Positions 34,901 to 41,953 of a DNA stretch of 64,000 bases are shown here, in pieces. The stretch is from Salinispora cortesiana. GTDB lineage: Bacteria > Actinomycetota > Actinomycetes > Mycobacteriales > Micromonosporaceae. The stretch covers positions 186,001 to 250,000 of the forward strand of contig NZ_AXVR01000001.1 of NCBI RefSeq assembly GCF_000484695.1, in the 5' to 3' direction. The position numbers and the translations under genes are program-made. The notes beneath the pieces were generated by a model. That model made no database searches. It saw only the letters and a list, made by a program, of their open reading frames with translations, and was not told the DNA's origin. Position 1 is the first letter of the stretch. Each line of letters starts with the position of its first letter.

Positions 34901-36155
34901 TACGCTCGGCGCACCCGGCGATCTCCAGGAGCAGATGAGTGCCGGTCTGGCCGGGGTCGTGCGGCTGGTCCGTCGGGCGGCGCAGGCTGGTCCGGCGGGG
35001 CATCGGCCGGACCTGTTGGTGCTCACCGAGGGTGCGGTCGATGTGAGCGGCCACGACCGGCTGCGGTGCGGCAACGCGGCCCTGACGACGCTGCGCGACG
35101 CACTATCCGCGGAGGGGGCCGTGCGGCGAGTCCGGCTGCTGGACGTGGGCGCGGGAGTCGCCGATGTTGAGGTTGTGGCGGAGGTGCTGGACCGCACGGG
35201 CGAGCCTCTCGTCGCACTGCGTGGGGACCGTCGCTGGGTCCGGCGGGAGCGAGCCCTGACGGTGCGTCCGTGCGCGGCCGCCCGATGGCGGCCAGACACC
35301 GTCTGTGTTGTTACCGCTACCGCTGGTCCGTTCGGCGCTGAGGTGCTCCGCGACCTCGCCGCAGCCGGCGATCGTCTGGTGCTCGTGCTGATCGGCGACT
35401 GCTTGACCGTTCGGCCGGAGGAACTGGACGAGTTGACGGCCGAAGGTGCGACGGTCGAGGCGTACGCCTGCGACGTGACCGACCCGGAGGCGTTGCGACT
35501 GCTGATTGACCAGGTGTCTCGGCGGCACGGGGCGGTTGGCGTGGCCGTACACGTGACCGGGGCTGCCGCGGGGCGCCCGACTACGGAGGTGAGTGATCCG
35601 GTCGGACCGGAAGTCCTCGGCGCCCTCTCGTTGGCTGCGGCCCTCGCTGACCGGCCCTCCCTGGGCCTGTTCGTCACCGTCGATCGGGTGGCCACCGGTC
35701 CTTCCGCGGCGGCCACCGCGCTGGACGCACTGGCACGCAGTGGGACGTTCGCGGCTGACCGGGTGCTCCATGTCGGCTGGTCAGCCGACCGTTCCGATGG
35801 CCTGCCGTGGCGTCCCGGCCTGCTGCGCGACCTGCTGGTCGCCCGGACACCCCGTCAGGTGTCCGTCCACGATGTCGTCGACAGCGCGGCCCGGCCGAGC
35901 GGCTCGGATGCGCGACCGGCCACGTCCAGTCCCACCGTGGAGCGGCTGCGGCGGGTGTGGTTGGCCATGCTCGGGCATGCCGAGATCGTTGACCACGACA
36001 ACTTCTTCGACCTGGGCGGCAACTCGCTGACCGCGGTCGAGTTAGCGGTCCGGGTCCACGGGGAGTTCGGTGTTCGGTTGGACCTGGAGCTCCTCTTCGA
36101 CCATCCGCGGCTCAGCGAACTGGCCGAGCAGATCGACCGGCTGGTGAAGTCATGA
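31911..36155 (+). CDS. Type I polyketide synthase module, KS-(AT)-(KR)-ACP with inactive AT and KR
   Basis: A 1414-residue PKS. The KS is intact: Cys179 (TACSSS), His315 (EAHGTGT) and His356 (KGNIGH). In the AT the GHSxG motif reads GQGIG with Gly621 in place of the nucleophile Ser, and the HAFH region reads RAYQT with Gln720 in place of the catalytic His. In the KR the nucleotide motif is TATAGPFG from 1135 rather than TGGTGxLG, and the catalytic Ser/Tyr region (about 1253-1275) reads VTVDRVATG then SAAATALDAL, without either residue. The ACP has Ser1372 (LGGNS). ATG 31911 has GGAGG 5 bases upstream. One TTA codon lies at 36042-36044. No DH, ER or TE is present. Confidence 0.94.
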   Translation: MGPLVEDEPVAIIGMAGRFPGAVNPGEFWVNLRAGIESVRFPSGEELLAAGVSPAALADPHYVRATAAAADLDRFDAAFFGLTPREARICDPQLRLFLECAHAALEDAGYDADRLGDVGVFGSAGANRYLELARLSEGSELRGSAEMSLLTWNSLDYLSPLVSYRLGLHGPSLTVVTACSSSLVAVHLAAAALRSGECEVALAGGVDVELPLGHGYWWEPGGTLSRDGHCRPFDRDATGTVFGSGVATVALKRLSDALAGRDHIRAVIRSTAVNNDGAAKVGFAAPSVSGQAAVAAEAMAVAGVGPGELGLVEAHGTGTALGDPIEVAALTSAFRQLGDTSVGGCALGSVKGNIGHLGHASGVAALIKVALSLEHGTIPATVGHREPNPELELNSSPFHVPTHAMSWPSGRTRIAAVNSFGVGGANAHAIVAEAPSVPPPPVSERPRAVLWSARTDEAAERYRQRLAEHFGGPGRERFVAAVGTLQRGRTAHPRRGAVVAADPAEAAALLRDPTAVGHIAPPPDGGPVGQVVFLFPGVGAQHAGPAHGLYDHSPAFAAAYDECLGLLEREGLPVRRAWRDGDDRRVDGVLVAEPLLFAVGYAAAAAWRHWGVCPTAVLGQGIGELTAATVAGVLPLTDAVRAVAARSVAMADIPPGGMLAVAAPVEQVLPLLPDGVGLAVTGGPRQIVVAGGGDALDKARTLLGDAGLPCRSVRASRAYQTATAEAAVAAYDVALRGLRLSAPQITLVSAAAGRPITAAEAEDPSFWSRQLAEPVLFADALDALTAEPGRLLLVETGPGRTLTALARQHPTVAGGPHAVLPMLPPRRTDPLVEWRAALGAIAGVWAEGHPVDWTAVEDLTDVGRVPVPGYPYQRERFWADPPTRGVPPASTTVTEPDPSALFTTVIWQEEPRDYPVAAATEQLTALVLLPPEQVLAERVGNWLRQSGARVVRVATDAQQPDAADSCPARPDEQDDLARVLRSLNDAGTPLDLLVHAGTLGAPGDLQEQMSAGLAGVVRLVRRAAQAGPAGHRPDLLVLTEGAVDVSGHDRLRCGNAALTTLRDALSAEGAVRRVRLLDVGAGVADVEVVAEVLDRTGEPLVALRGDRRWVRRERALTVRPCAAARWRPDTVCVVTATAGPFGAEVLRDLAAAGDRLVLVLIGDCLTVRPEELDELTAEGATVEAYACDVTDPEALRLLIDQVSRRHGAVGVAVHVTGAAAGRPTTEVSDPVGPEVLGALSLAAALADRPSLGLFVTVDRVATGPSAAATALDALARSGTFAADRVLHVGWSADRSDGLPWRPGLLRDLLVARTPRQVSVHDVVDSAARPSGSDARPATSSPTVERLRRVWLAMLGHAEIVDHDNFFDLGGNSLTAVELAVRVHGEFGVRLDLELLFDHPRLSELAEQIDRLVKS

Positions 36156-38500
36156 CATCGGCGGGCCGGGCGCACGTGGTCCCGCTGGCCGATGCGGAGT
36201 GGTCGACCTGGCGGGACGTGGTGCTGCGCAGTACCGGCTTTCCCGCCGAACTGGTCCTCACCCTGGCCGACGCGGATCTGTCCCGCGCTGCCGACGACGC
36301 GGGACAGGACCCCGACCGGCTCGCGGCCTACCAGCGTGAATACGACGCCGCCACCGCCCGGCTCTCCGCCGGGGTGCGGAACGTGGCTCGCTCACCACGG
36401 TTTCGCGAAGCCGTCACCTGGCAGAATCCGAAGCTACTCCGGCAGTGCCTGGACAAACTCGTCGCCGGTGAGCCACGCAATGTCCGCGGCCGGAACCACG
36501 AGCTGACCGTCGCCAGCTACCTTCAGCGGTACTGCCTCAAGAACGACACGATCGGGTTCTTCGGGCCCGTTGGTTGGGCTCGGTGGGCCGACCGTTCACC
36601 CCCGCTGGCGGTGCAGTTCGGCGACCCGTTCCTGTCCCGGCGGACGGTGAACTTCGAGACCTGGGCGGTGGACGCGGTGGCGCTGGCCCTGACCGCCGAC
36701 CCGCGGCTGGTGCCGTGGTTGATTCCCCGACGGCTCTCCGGTCACCGCTGGGATGGCGCCTGTCTGCACGTCCCGGGCCGGCCCCCGGTGACGCTGGACC
36801 CACGCGAGACCGAGCTGATCGCGATGGCCGACGGCGAGCGGACACTGGGTGACCTGGCTGCGGAGCTGTGGTGGTCGGAGTTTCCGGAGTTGGCCGACGT
36901 GGCGGCTCTGCACGACGCCTACCGGTCGCTCGCCGATCAGGCGCTGGTGCGGCTCGATCTCGTCGGCCCGATCCAAACCAACCCCGAGCAGTGGCTCCTG
37001 GAGCGGCTGGAGCGGGTGGGTGACTCGGCGGCCCGGGACTACGCCGTGGGTACCGTCCGGCGGCTCGTGGACGCCCGCGACCGCGTCGCCGCCGCCGCCG
37101 GCGACGACGGGGCGTTGGAGCAGGCGCTGGCGGATTTGGCCGGGTGCTTCCAGGAGATCACCGGCGAGGCGGGTGAGCGTCGCCGGGGAGAGACGTATGC
37201 GGGACGGACGCTGGTGTACGAGGACACCGTGCTGAGCAGCCGGGTCACCCTCGGGCCGACGACCCGGCAGGCACTCGCCGGTCCGTTGGGGCTGCTGCTC
37301 GCCAGCGCCAGGTGGCTCGTCGCCGAGGTCGGTGACGAGTACGACCGACTCTTTCGGGACCTCTATGCCGGTCAGGTCGCCCGGTCGGGCAACCCGGTGG
37401 TGCCGCTCGCGGTGATCCTGGGCAAGGCCACGCCGCAGCTCTTCTTCAACGTGCGTAGCCTCGCCGAGCCGGTGCGGCGGGCGGTGACGGAGTTTCAGCG
37501 TCGTTGGGCCGAGGTGCTGCGCCTGCCGTCCGGCGCTCGTGCCGTGCAACTACGCGTCGAGGACCTGGCCCCGCGGGTCGCCCGGTGGTTCCCGGTGCGG
37601 CCGGCACCGTGGGCGAACGCGGTCCACCACTCTCCAGACGTGCTGCTGGCCGCTGCCGATTTGGACGCGGTCGCCCGGGGTGAGTTCCTCTTTGTCCTCG
37701 GCGAGTTGCATCTGTCCTTCAACACGATGGAGAGCCGGGTCTTCGTCGAGCAGCACGACAGTCCGCCGGCGATGCTGGCGTCGGCTCAGGCGGACCTGGG
37801 TGACCGTCGTATCTACGCCATTCCGCCGAAAGAGTGGCCTGGGGTGAGTTCCCGGCTCGCCCCTCCATCGTCGTTGCTGTCGCCCGACTACACCTACTGG
37901 ACCCAACATCCGGAGGCCGTCGTCCCGCCCGGGCCGATCATTCCGGCCGCTGCGCTCACCGTTCGACTGGAGGGCGACCGTCTCGTCGTCCGGTCGCTGA
38001 CTGACGGGTTCGCCGCACCGCTGTCCGAGGTGGCCGCCGAGTTCCTCTCGTCGGCCGTCGTGAACGCGTTCAAGCCGGTGAGCGGCGCGCACACCGCCCG
38101 GGTCACCATCGATCGGCTGGTCGTCTGCCGTGAGTCGTGGCGGTTCCGCGCGGCCGAGGTGGCGTGGACGCGGACGAGGTCGGAATCGGAGCGGTTCCTC
38201 GGCGCCCGGCGGTGGCGGACCCGGCACGGGCTGCCCGAGCGGGTCTACGTCAAGGCTCCGGTGGAGGACAAGCCGACCTTCGTCGACCTCGGCAGCATCG
38301 TCTACGTGAACCTGCTGGCCAAGCTGATTCGCCGGTCCGCTGATCGGCCGGACGGGTGGGTCACTCTGACCGAGATGCTGCCTGACATGTCCCAGTTGTG
38401 GCTCACCGACGCGGCCGGCGCGCGGTACACCGCCGAATTCCGGATGGTGGCGGTCGACGAGCGGGCTCGACGACGGCATGAGCGCCCACGGTCCGGCTGA
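36152..38500 (+). CDS. LanB-type lantibiotic dehydratase, glutamylation domain only (PEARL-like)
   Basis: A 782-residue member of the Lant_dehydr_N family, the tRNA-dependent glutamylation part of LanB. Recognisable stretches are NPKLLRQCLDKLVAG, GRNHELTVASYLQRYCLKND with GFFGPVGWARW (about residues 90-150), and near the end HGLPERVYVKAPVEDKP then FVDLGSIVYVNLL. Full LanB proteins are about 1000 residues with a SpaB_C elimination domain; none is fused here and none was found elsewhere in the window. Such truncated forms are split LanBs or peptide aminoacyl-tRNA ligases (PEARLs). Its ATG overlaps the PKS stop by 4 bases, so it is translated with the assembly line. No precursor-peptide gene lies beside it. 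Confidence 0.88.
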   Translation: MTSAGRAHVVPLADAEWSTWRDVVLRSTGFPAELVLTLADADLSRAADDAGQDPDRLAAYQREYDAATARLSAGVRNVARSPRFREAVTWQNPKLLRQCLDKLVAGEPRNVRGRNHELTVASYLQRYCLKNDTIGFFGPVGWARWADRSPPLAVQFGDPFLSRRTVNFETWAVDAVALALTADPRLVPWLIPRRLSGHRWDGACLHVPGRPPVTLDPRETELIAMADGERTLGDLAAELWWSEFPELADVAALHDAYRSLADQALVRLDLVGPIQTNPEQWLLERLERVGDSAARDYAVGTVRRLVDARDRVAAAAGDDGALEQALADLAGCFQEITGEAGERRRGETYAGRTLVYEDTVLSSRVTLGPTTRQALAGPLGLLLASARWLVAEVGDEYDRLFRDLYAGQVARSGNPVVPLAVILGKATPQLFFNVRSLAEPVRRAVTEFQRRWAEVLRLPSGARAVQLRVEDLAPRVARWFPVRPAPWANAVHHSPDVLLAAADLDAVARGEFLFVLGELHLSFNTMESRVFVEQHDSPPAMLASAQADLGDRRIYAIPPKEWPGVSSRLAPPSSLLSPDYTYWTQHPEAVVPPGPIIPAAALTVRLEGDRLVVRSLTDGFAAPLSEVAAEFLSSAVVNAFKPVSGAHTARVTIDRLVVCRESWRFRAAEVAWTRTRSESERFLGARRWRTRHGLPERVYVKAPVEDKPTFVDLGSIVYVNLLAKLIRRSADRPDGWVTLTEMLPDMSQLWLTDAAGARYTAEFRMVAVDERARRRHERPRSG

Positions 38501-38571
38501 CGCAGGGCACCGAAGGATCGCCGCTCGGCAGGCGCGTGCGAGGGTCGCCCGGTTTCTGGATAGCCTCAGGT

Positions 38572-39240
38572 GTGCCCTGGAGTGAGCTCGATGCTGAGGA
38601 AGTTCAGCGACATCTTCGGGGTCAGGTCGACCTTTCGACTCGACTGACATCCTTCCCGAAGTCGGTGGTGGGGCTTGACGTGTCGTACGAGAAAGCGACA
38701 AACCGGGTGTGCGCGGCGGCTGTGGCGATTGAGCTGGAGTCGCTGGCGGTGACGGATGTGGCGACGGTGGTTGGGGAGGCCACCTTTCCTTACGTTCCTG
38801 GCCTGCTGGCGTTCCGGGAAGCGCCGATTTTGCTGGAGGCGCTCCAAGGGCTGGCGAATGAGCCGGAGGTGTTGGTTTGTGACGGCTACGGAATCGCGCA
38901 TCCGAGGCGCTTCGGTCTGGCCTGTCATGTCGGTGTGTTGACTGGGCTTCCGTCCTTCGGGGTCGCCAAGACCTCCTTCATCGCCGACTTCGCCAATCCA
39001 GATCTCCGCCGTGGTGCCGGGTCGCCGCTGAAGGAGGGTGGGGAGACGCTTGGTCGGGCGGTGCGTACGCAGGATGGGGTGCGACCCGTCTTCGTCTCGG
39101 TCGGCCATCGAATCGGTCTTGACCAGGCGTGCGACCTAACGCTGAGGTTGTGTCCACGCTATCGGATTCCCGAGGCGACCCGGCAGGCGGATATCGCGTC
39201 CCGGCGGGTGCTGCGTACGGCAAGCCGGGCCGGAGGCTGA
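38572..39240 (+). CDS. nfi: Endonuclease V (deoxyinosine 3' endonuclease)
   Basis: A 222-residue protein matching E. coli EndoV in length. Conserved metal and base-recognition motifs are GLDVSYE (Asp36), FPYVPGLLAFRE (Glu83) and VCDGYGIAHPRRFG (Asp104). It nicks DNA one base 3' of deoxyinosine during repair of deaminated adenine. Start GTG 38572 gives the family length; a TAGCCT hexamer ends 5 bases before it, so the message may be leaderless. GTG 38536 would add 12 unconserved residues. This gene marks the right border of the metabolite cluster. Confidence 0.9.
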   Translation: MPWSELDAEEVQRHLRGQVDLSTRLTSFPKSVVGLDVSYEKATNRVCAAAVAIELESLAVTDVATVVGEATFPYVPGLLAFREAPILLEALQGLANEPEVLVCDGYGIAHPRRFGLACHVGVLTGLPSFGVAKTSFIADFANPDLRRGAGSPLKEGGETLGRAVRTQDGVRPVFVSVGHRIGLDQACDLTLRLCPRYRIPEATRQADIASRRVLRTASRAGG

Positions 39241-39295
39241 TCGCGGGCCGGGTCGTGGTGTGTGCCGGTCCGGGCCTCGGATCCGCCCCGGGCGG

Positions 39296-39562
39296 TCAGG
39301 ACGCCTGGCGGATGGAAGGGCTGGTCAGCCAGGCGTCGGCCAGATTGCTGACGGGGACGTCGAGAGCCCGGCTGAGGCAGACCACGGTGCCGAACGCCGG
39401 CGCGGGCAGGCGACCGGACTCGATTTTGCGCAGGGTCTCGGGGGAGATGCCGGCCGCCAGGGCCACCTCGACGAGACTGCGGTCGGCCCGCGCGGCCCGG
39501 AGGGCGACCCCGAGGCGCTGGCCCGCGGCGATCTGCTCGGCGGTCAGGGGTTGGCGAACCAT
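39296..39562 (-). CDS. XRE-family helix-turn-helix regulator
   Basis: An 88-residue single-domain DNA-binding protein. The HTH runs from LGVALRAARADRSLVEVALAAG through ISPETLRKIESGRLPAP. It faces map across 83 bp containing palindromic AT-rich repeats, so it probably represses itself and/or map. The -10 hexamer TATCCT (39574-39569) ends 6 bases before the ATG, and no well-placed Shine-Dalgarno sequence exists, suggesting a leaderless mRNA. Confidence 0.88.
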   Translation of the reverse strand: MVRQPLTAEQIAAGQRLGVALRAARADRSLVEVALAAGISPETLRKIESGRLPAPAFGTVVCLSRALDVPVSNLADAWLTSPSIRQAS

Positions 39563-39601
39563 GTCGGCAGGATATCTCCCGATGGCCTCGCAGCACCGGA
39601 T

Positions 39602-39629
39602 GGTATAAAAATACGGTATTAAAATACCG
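39602..39629. promoter_or_regulatory. AT-rich palindromic operator between XRE gene and map
   Basis: GGTATAAAAATACG (39602-39615) and GGTATTAAAATACC (39615-39628) are adjacent near-copies. Within the second, CGGTATT-AA-AATACCG (39614-39629) is a perfect palindrome. TATAAA or TATTAA here could also serve as the -10 of map. Such an AT block is striking in a window of very high GC and is the probable XRE binding site. Confidence 0.65.
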
Positions 39630-39645
39630 CGGCCAGGGAGGCGTC

Positions 39646-40455
39646 GTGATCGAGCTGAAGTCCGCCGAGGAGATCGACCAGATGGCGGTCACCGGCCAGT
39701 TTGTCGGTGAGTTGCTCGCCGAACTGAGCGAGGTCGCCGCGGTCGGCGTCAACCTGATGGATCTCGAACACCACGCCCGCCGTCGGATCGCGCAACGCGG
39801 TGCCAAGTCCTGCTACTGGGACTACGCTCCCTCGTTTGGCCGCGGCCCCTTCCGCAATGTCCTCTGCCTGTCGGTCAACGACGCGGTGCTGCACGGCCTG
39901 CCGCACGACTATGTCCTCCGCGACGGTGACTTGCTCAGCATCGACATGGCGCTCGGCATCGATGGCTGGGTCGCCGATTCCGCGCTCTCCCTCGTCGTTG
40001 GCACCCCCGCCCCGGCCGATCTGAAGCTGATCGAGGCCACCGAGGTCGCCCTCGCCGCCGGCATCGCCGCCGCCCAGCCCGGCGGCCGGCTCGGCGACAT
40101 CTCCGCTGCGATCGGTCAGGTCGCCGCCGCCTACGGCTACCAGGTCAATGGCGAGTTCGGTGGGCACGGCATCGGCCGCACCATGCACGAGGCCCCGCAC
40201 GTGGCCAACAATGCCCGCGCCCGTCGCGGCCTGAAGCTCCACCCCGGCCTCACCATCGCCATCGAACCCTGGTTCTGCGCCTCCACCGACAAGATCAAGT
40301 TTGACGAGGATGGCTGGACGATCCGCTCCGCCGACGGCTCCCGTACCGCGCACTCCGAACACACGATCGCCGTCACCGCTGCGGGTCCACAGGTGCTGAC
40401 CGGCCGCCCCAGCCGCGGTGCCACCGGCGCCGATCCCACCGTCCGGCCGCGCTGA
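39646..40455 (+). CDS. map: Type I methionine aminopeptidase
   Basis: A 269-residue M24 peptidase. The five metal ligands are present: Asp100, Asp111, His174, Glu207 and Glu238, with HGIGRTMHEAP around the first His. It removes N-terminal Met from nascent proteins in the cytosol. GTG 39646 has GGGAGG 4 bases upstream. Actinobacteria often have two or three map genes; the one paired with an XRE regulator is usually an accessory copy, which would explain dedicated regulation. It lacks an N-terminal zinc-finger or SH3-binding extension. Confidence 0.93.
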   Translation: MIELKSAEEIDQMAVTGQFVGELLAELSEVAAVGVNLMDLEHHARRRIAQRGAKSCYWDYAPSFGRGPFRNVLCLSVNDAVLHGLPHDYVLRDGDLLSIDMALGIDGWVADSALSLVVGTPAPADLKLIEATEVALAAGIAAAQPGGRLGDISAAIGQVAAAYGYQVNGEFGGHGIGRTMHEAPHVANNARARRGLKLHPGLTIAIEPWFCASTDKIKFDEDGWTIRSADGSRTAHSEHTIAVTAAGPQVLTGRPSRGATGADPTVRPR

Positions 40456-40494
40456 CCTTGCGCGGGGTCGCCGCGCCCGGACCGTGCGGTCAGC
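40451..40494. terminator. Possible bidirectional terminator between map and the PH-domain gene
   Basis: GCTGACC (40451-40457) pairs with GGTCAGC (40488-40494), enclosing an inner GCGCGG/CCGCGC hairpin (40460-40476). The outer arms overlap both stop codons of this convergent pair. Confidence 0.35.
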
Positions 40495-40852
40495 TGATGT
40501 AGTGCAGGATCACGTTGTGCACGTGGTGGCTCTTCTGCGAGCCGCGGAACTCCACCTCGTAGGTGTGCGTGCCGACGTGAATGGCGATGGCTCCGGTGGA
40601 GAAGAACGAGCCGCCCCACGACTTGTTGCTGACCACGCTCACGCTGGTGACCTTCGCGTACGGGATGCTGGTGATCGCGTAGCGTTTGCCGATGAACGAG
40701 CGGTCCTGAATGATCACGCGTCGGTCGGTCACCCCGATGAAGCCGGTACCGGTGCCGACGGCGTCGTAGACGGCGATGATCTGCTCGCCCTCGAGCAGCC
40801 CGCTCTGGATCTGTTGGAGCTGCTCCTTGCGGTCGTACGTCGCGTTCGCCAT
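40490..40852 (-). CDS. Bacterial PH-domain protein
   Basis: A 120-residue protein of the bacterial PH-like (bPH) family. The N-terminal helix is followed by strands EGEQIIAVYDA, GFIGVTDRRVIIQDR and the pattern ITSIPYAKVTSVSVV, with IAIHVGTHTYEVEF later. No signal peptide or membrane helix is seen. The family is widespread and its ligands are mostly unknown. It stands alone, converging on map. Confidence 0.83.
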   Translation of the reverse strand: MANATYDRKEQLQQIQSGLLEGEQIIAVYDAVGTGTGFIGVTDRRVIIQDRSFIGKRYAITSIPYAKVTSVSVVSNKSWGGSFFSTGAIAIHVGTHTYEVEFRGSQKSHHVHNVILHYIS

Positions 40853-40943
40853 GGCCTCAGCGTAGGTATCGCGAGCACATCGAAGACTGGCGAAGTGGTC
40901 TGCGGTGAGGTACGTCGGCTACCGGCGGCCCGTCGGCGTGGCC

Positions 40944-41249
40944 TCAGGGCTCGGTGACGGCGCGGTACGCGTCCTCGATGCGGGCGGCCAGTAGGACCTC
41001 GCCCTCGGTCAGCGGCACGGTCTCGTGGCCGACCCGAATCTCGGTCTGGTCGGCGTGTCGGCTGATCTCGGGGCGAAGGTGTAAGGCGTCGGCGACCACC
41101 TTCACCCGCTCGGTGAGGGCCGCATGCTGCGAGTCGTCGATGGGGAGCGTCCGTCGGATCCCTTCACCCTCCCGGGTCCAACCGGGCAGCAGAGTAAGTG
41201 CATCGTTGAGATAGTTAGGCTTACCCCGCCCGAACGGCATGCGTACCAC
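40944..41249 (-). CDS. Pterin-4a-carbinolamine-dehydratase-like protein
   Basis: About 101 residues. LLPGWTREGEGIRRTL and the C-terminal PLTEGEVLLAARIEDAY match the pterin-4a-carbinolamine dehydratase family fold. However, the catalytic HH of the family motif is not clearly present: the region reads LRPEISRHADQTEIRV. It is therefore either a divergent member or a non-catalytic relative. The start is uncertain: GTG 41249 has GGGAGG at 4 bases; ATG 41264 (no ribosome-binding site) and ATG 41240 are alternatives. It is divergent from the nudix gene. Confidence 0.65.
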   Translation of the reverse strand: MVRMPFGRGKPNYLNDALTLLPGWTREGEGIRRTLPIDDSQHAALTERVKVVADALHLRPEISRHADQTEIRVGHETVPLTEGEVLLAARIEDAYRAVTEP

Positions 41250-41428
41250 CACACCTCCCGGCATCGTTGCTGGCTTGTGGCCTAATCGTCGCTTTCCCGT
41301 GTCGTTTTGGTGGACTTAGTCTGTCCCTTGAGGGGAACTGTGTCCACGGCCACACTTCCGGGTCTTCCTGGCCTGATGGGTGGGCCGCGGTACCCAAACC
41401 GACGATTGATCTGGCACGCTGGACGCTC

Positions 41429-41869
41429 GTGCGGACCGAACAGGCAAGCGATAGCGGCCGGGTTGAGCGACTCGAGCCAAAGGTGGTCGTCGGCGCGGCA
41501 ATCATCCAGAACGGTCGGGTGCTGGCCTGCGCACGGTCTGCCCCGCCGGAGGTGGCGGGCCGGTGGGAGTTCCCCGGCGGCAAGGTGGAGCCGGGGGAGA
41601 GCGAGACCGCGGCACTACTGCGCGAGTGCGCCGAGGAGCTGGCCGTCCGGGTGGAGATCGGTGAGCGGGTCGGCCGGAGCGTTCGGATGGCCCACGGGCG
41701 CTCCGTGCTGAAGGTGTATCTGGCCCGGCTGCTGCATGGCGACCAGCCGCAGGCCCTGGAGCACTCGGCGCTGCGTTGGCTCTCCGCGGCCGAGTTGGAC
41801 AGCGTCACCTGGCTACCCGCCGATGCCCCGATTGTCGCCGCGCTCCGCCCACTGCTGGCCGCTGGCTGA
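41429..41869 (+). CDS. Nudix hydrolase (MutT-like)
   Basis: A 146-residue nudix protein. The box runs from Gly51 to Leu71: GKVEPGE, seven residues, then RECAEEL; the penultimate Gly of the consensus is Ala. PKVVVGAAIIQNGRVLACAR is typical of actinobacterial MutT/(d)CTP diphosphatase-type enzymes that clean nucleotide pools. GTG 41429 gives the usual length; an upstream in-frame stretch from 41267 lacks similarity. A strong hairpin follows. Confidence 0.87.
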   Translation: MRTEQASDSGRVERLEPKVVVGAAIIQNGRVLACARSAPPEVAGRWEFPGGKVEPGESETAALLRECAEELAVRVEIGERVGRSVRMAHGRSVLKVYLARLLHGDQPQALEHSALRWLSAAELDSVTWLPADAPIVAALRPLLAAG

Positions 41870-41903
41870 CCCGCGGCAGAACCGGAAGGGCGACCCGAAA
41901 ACG

Positions 41904-41937
41904 GACAGAGCCGGCGGAGTTTGCCGCCGGCTCTGTC
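41904..41937. terminator. Perfect 14-bp bidirectional terminator hairpin
   Basis: GACAGAGCCGGCGG (41904-41917) pairs perfectly with 41924-41937 around a 6-base loop, between the convergent nudix and sdhB genes. Confidence 0.85.
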
Positions 41938-41953
41938 AACGTCGCTGACGTGT

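Noticed and set aside
38501..38571. Possible RiPP precursor gene directly after the LanB gene
   Set aside because: Only 71 bases, with no suitable open frame and no ribosome-binding site.
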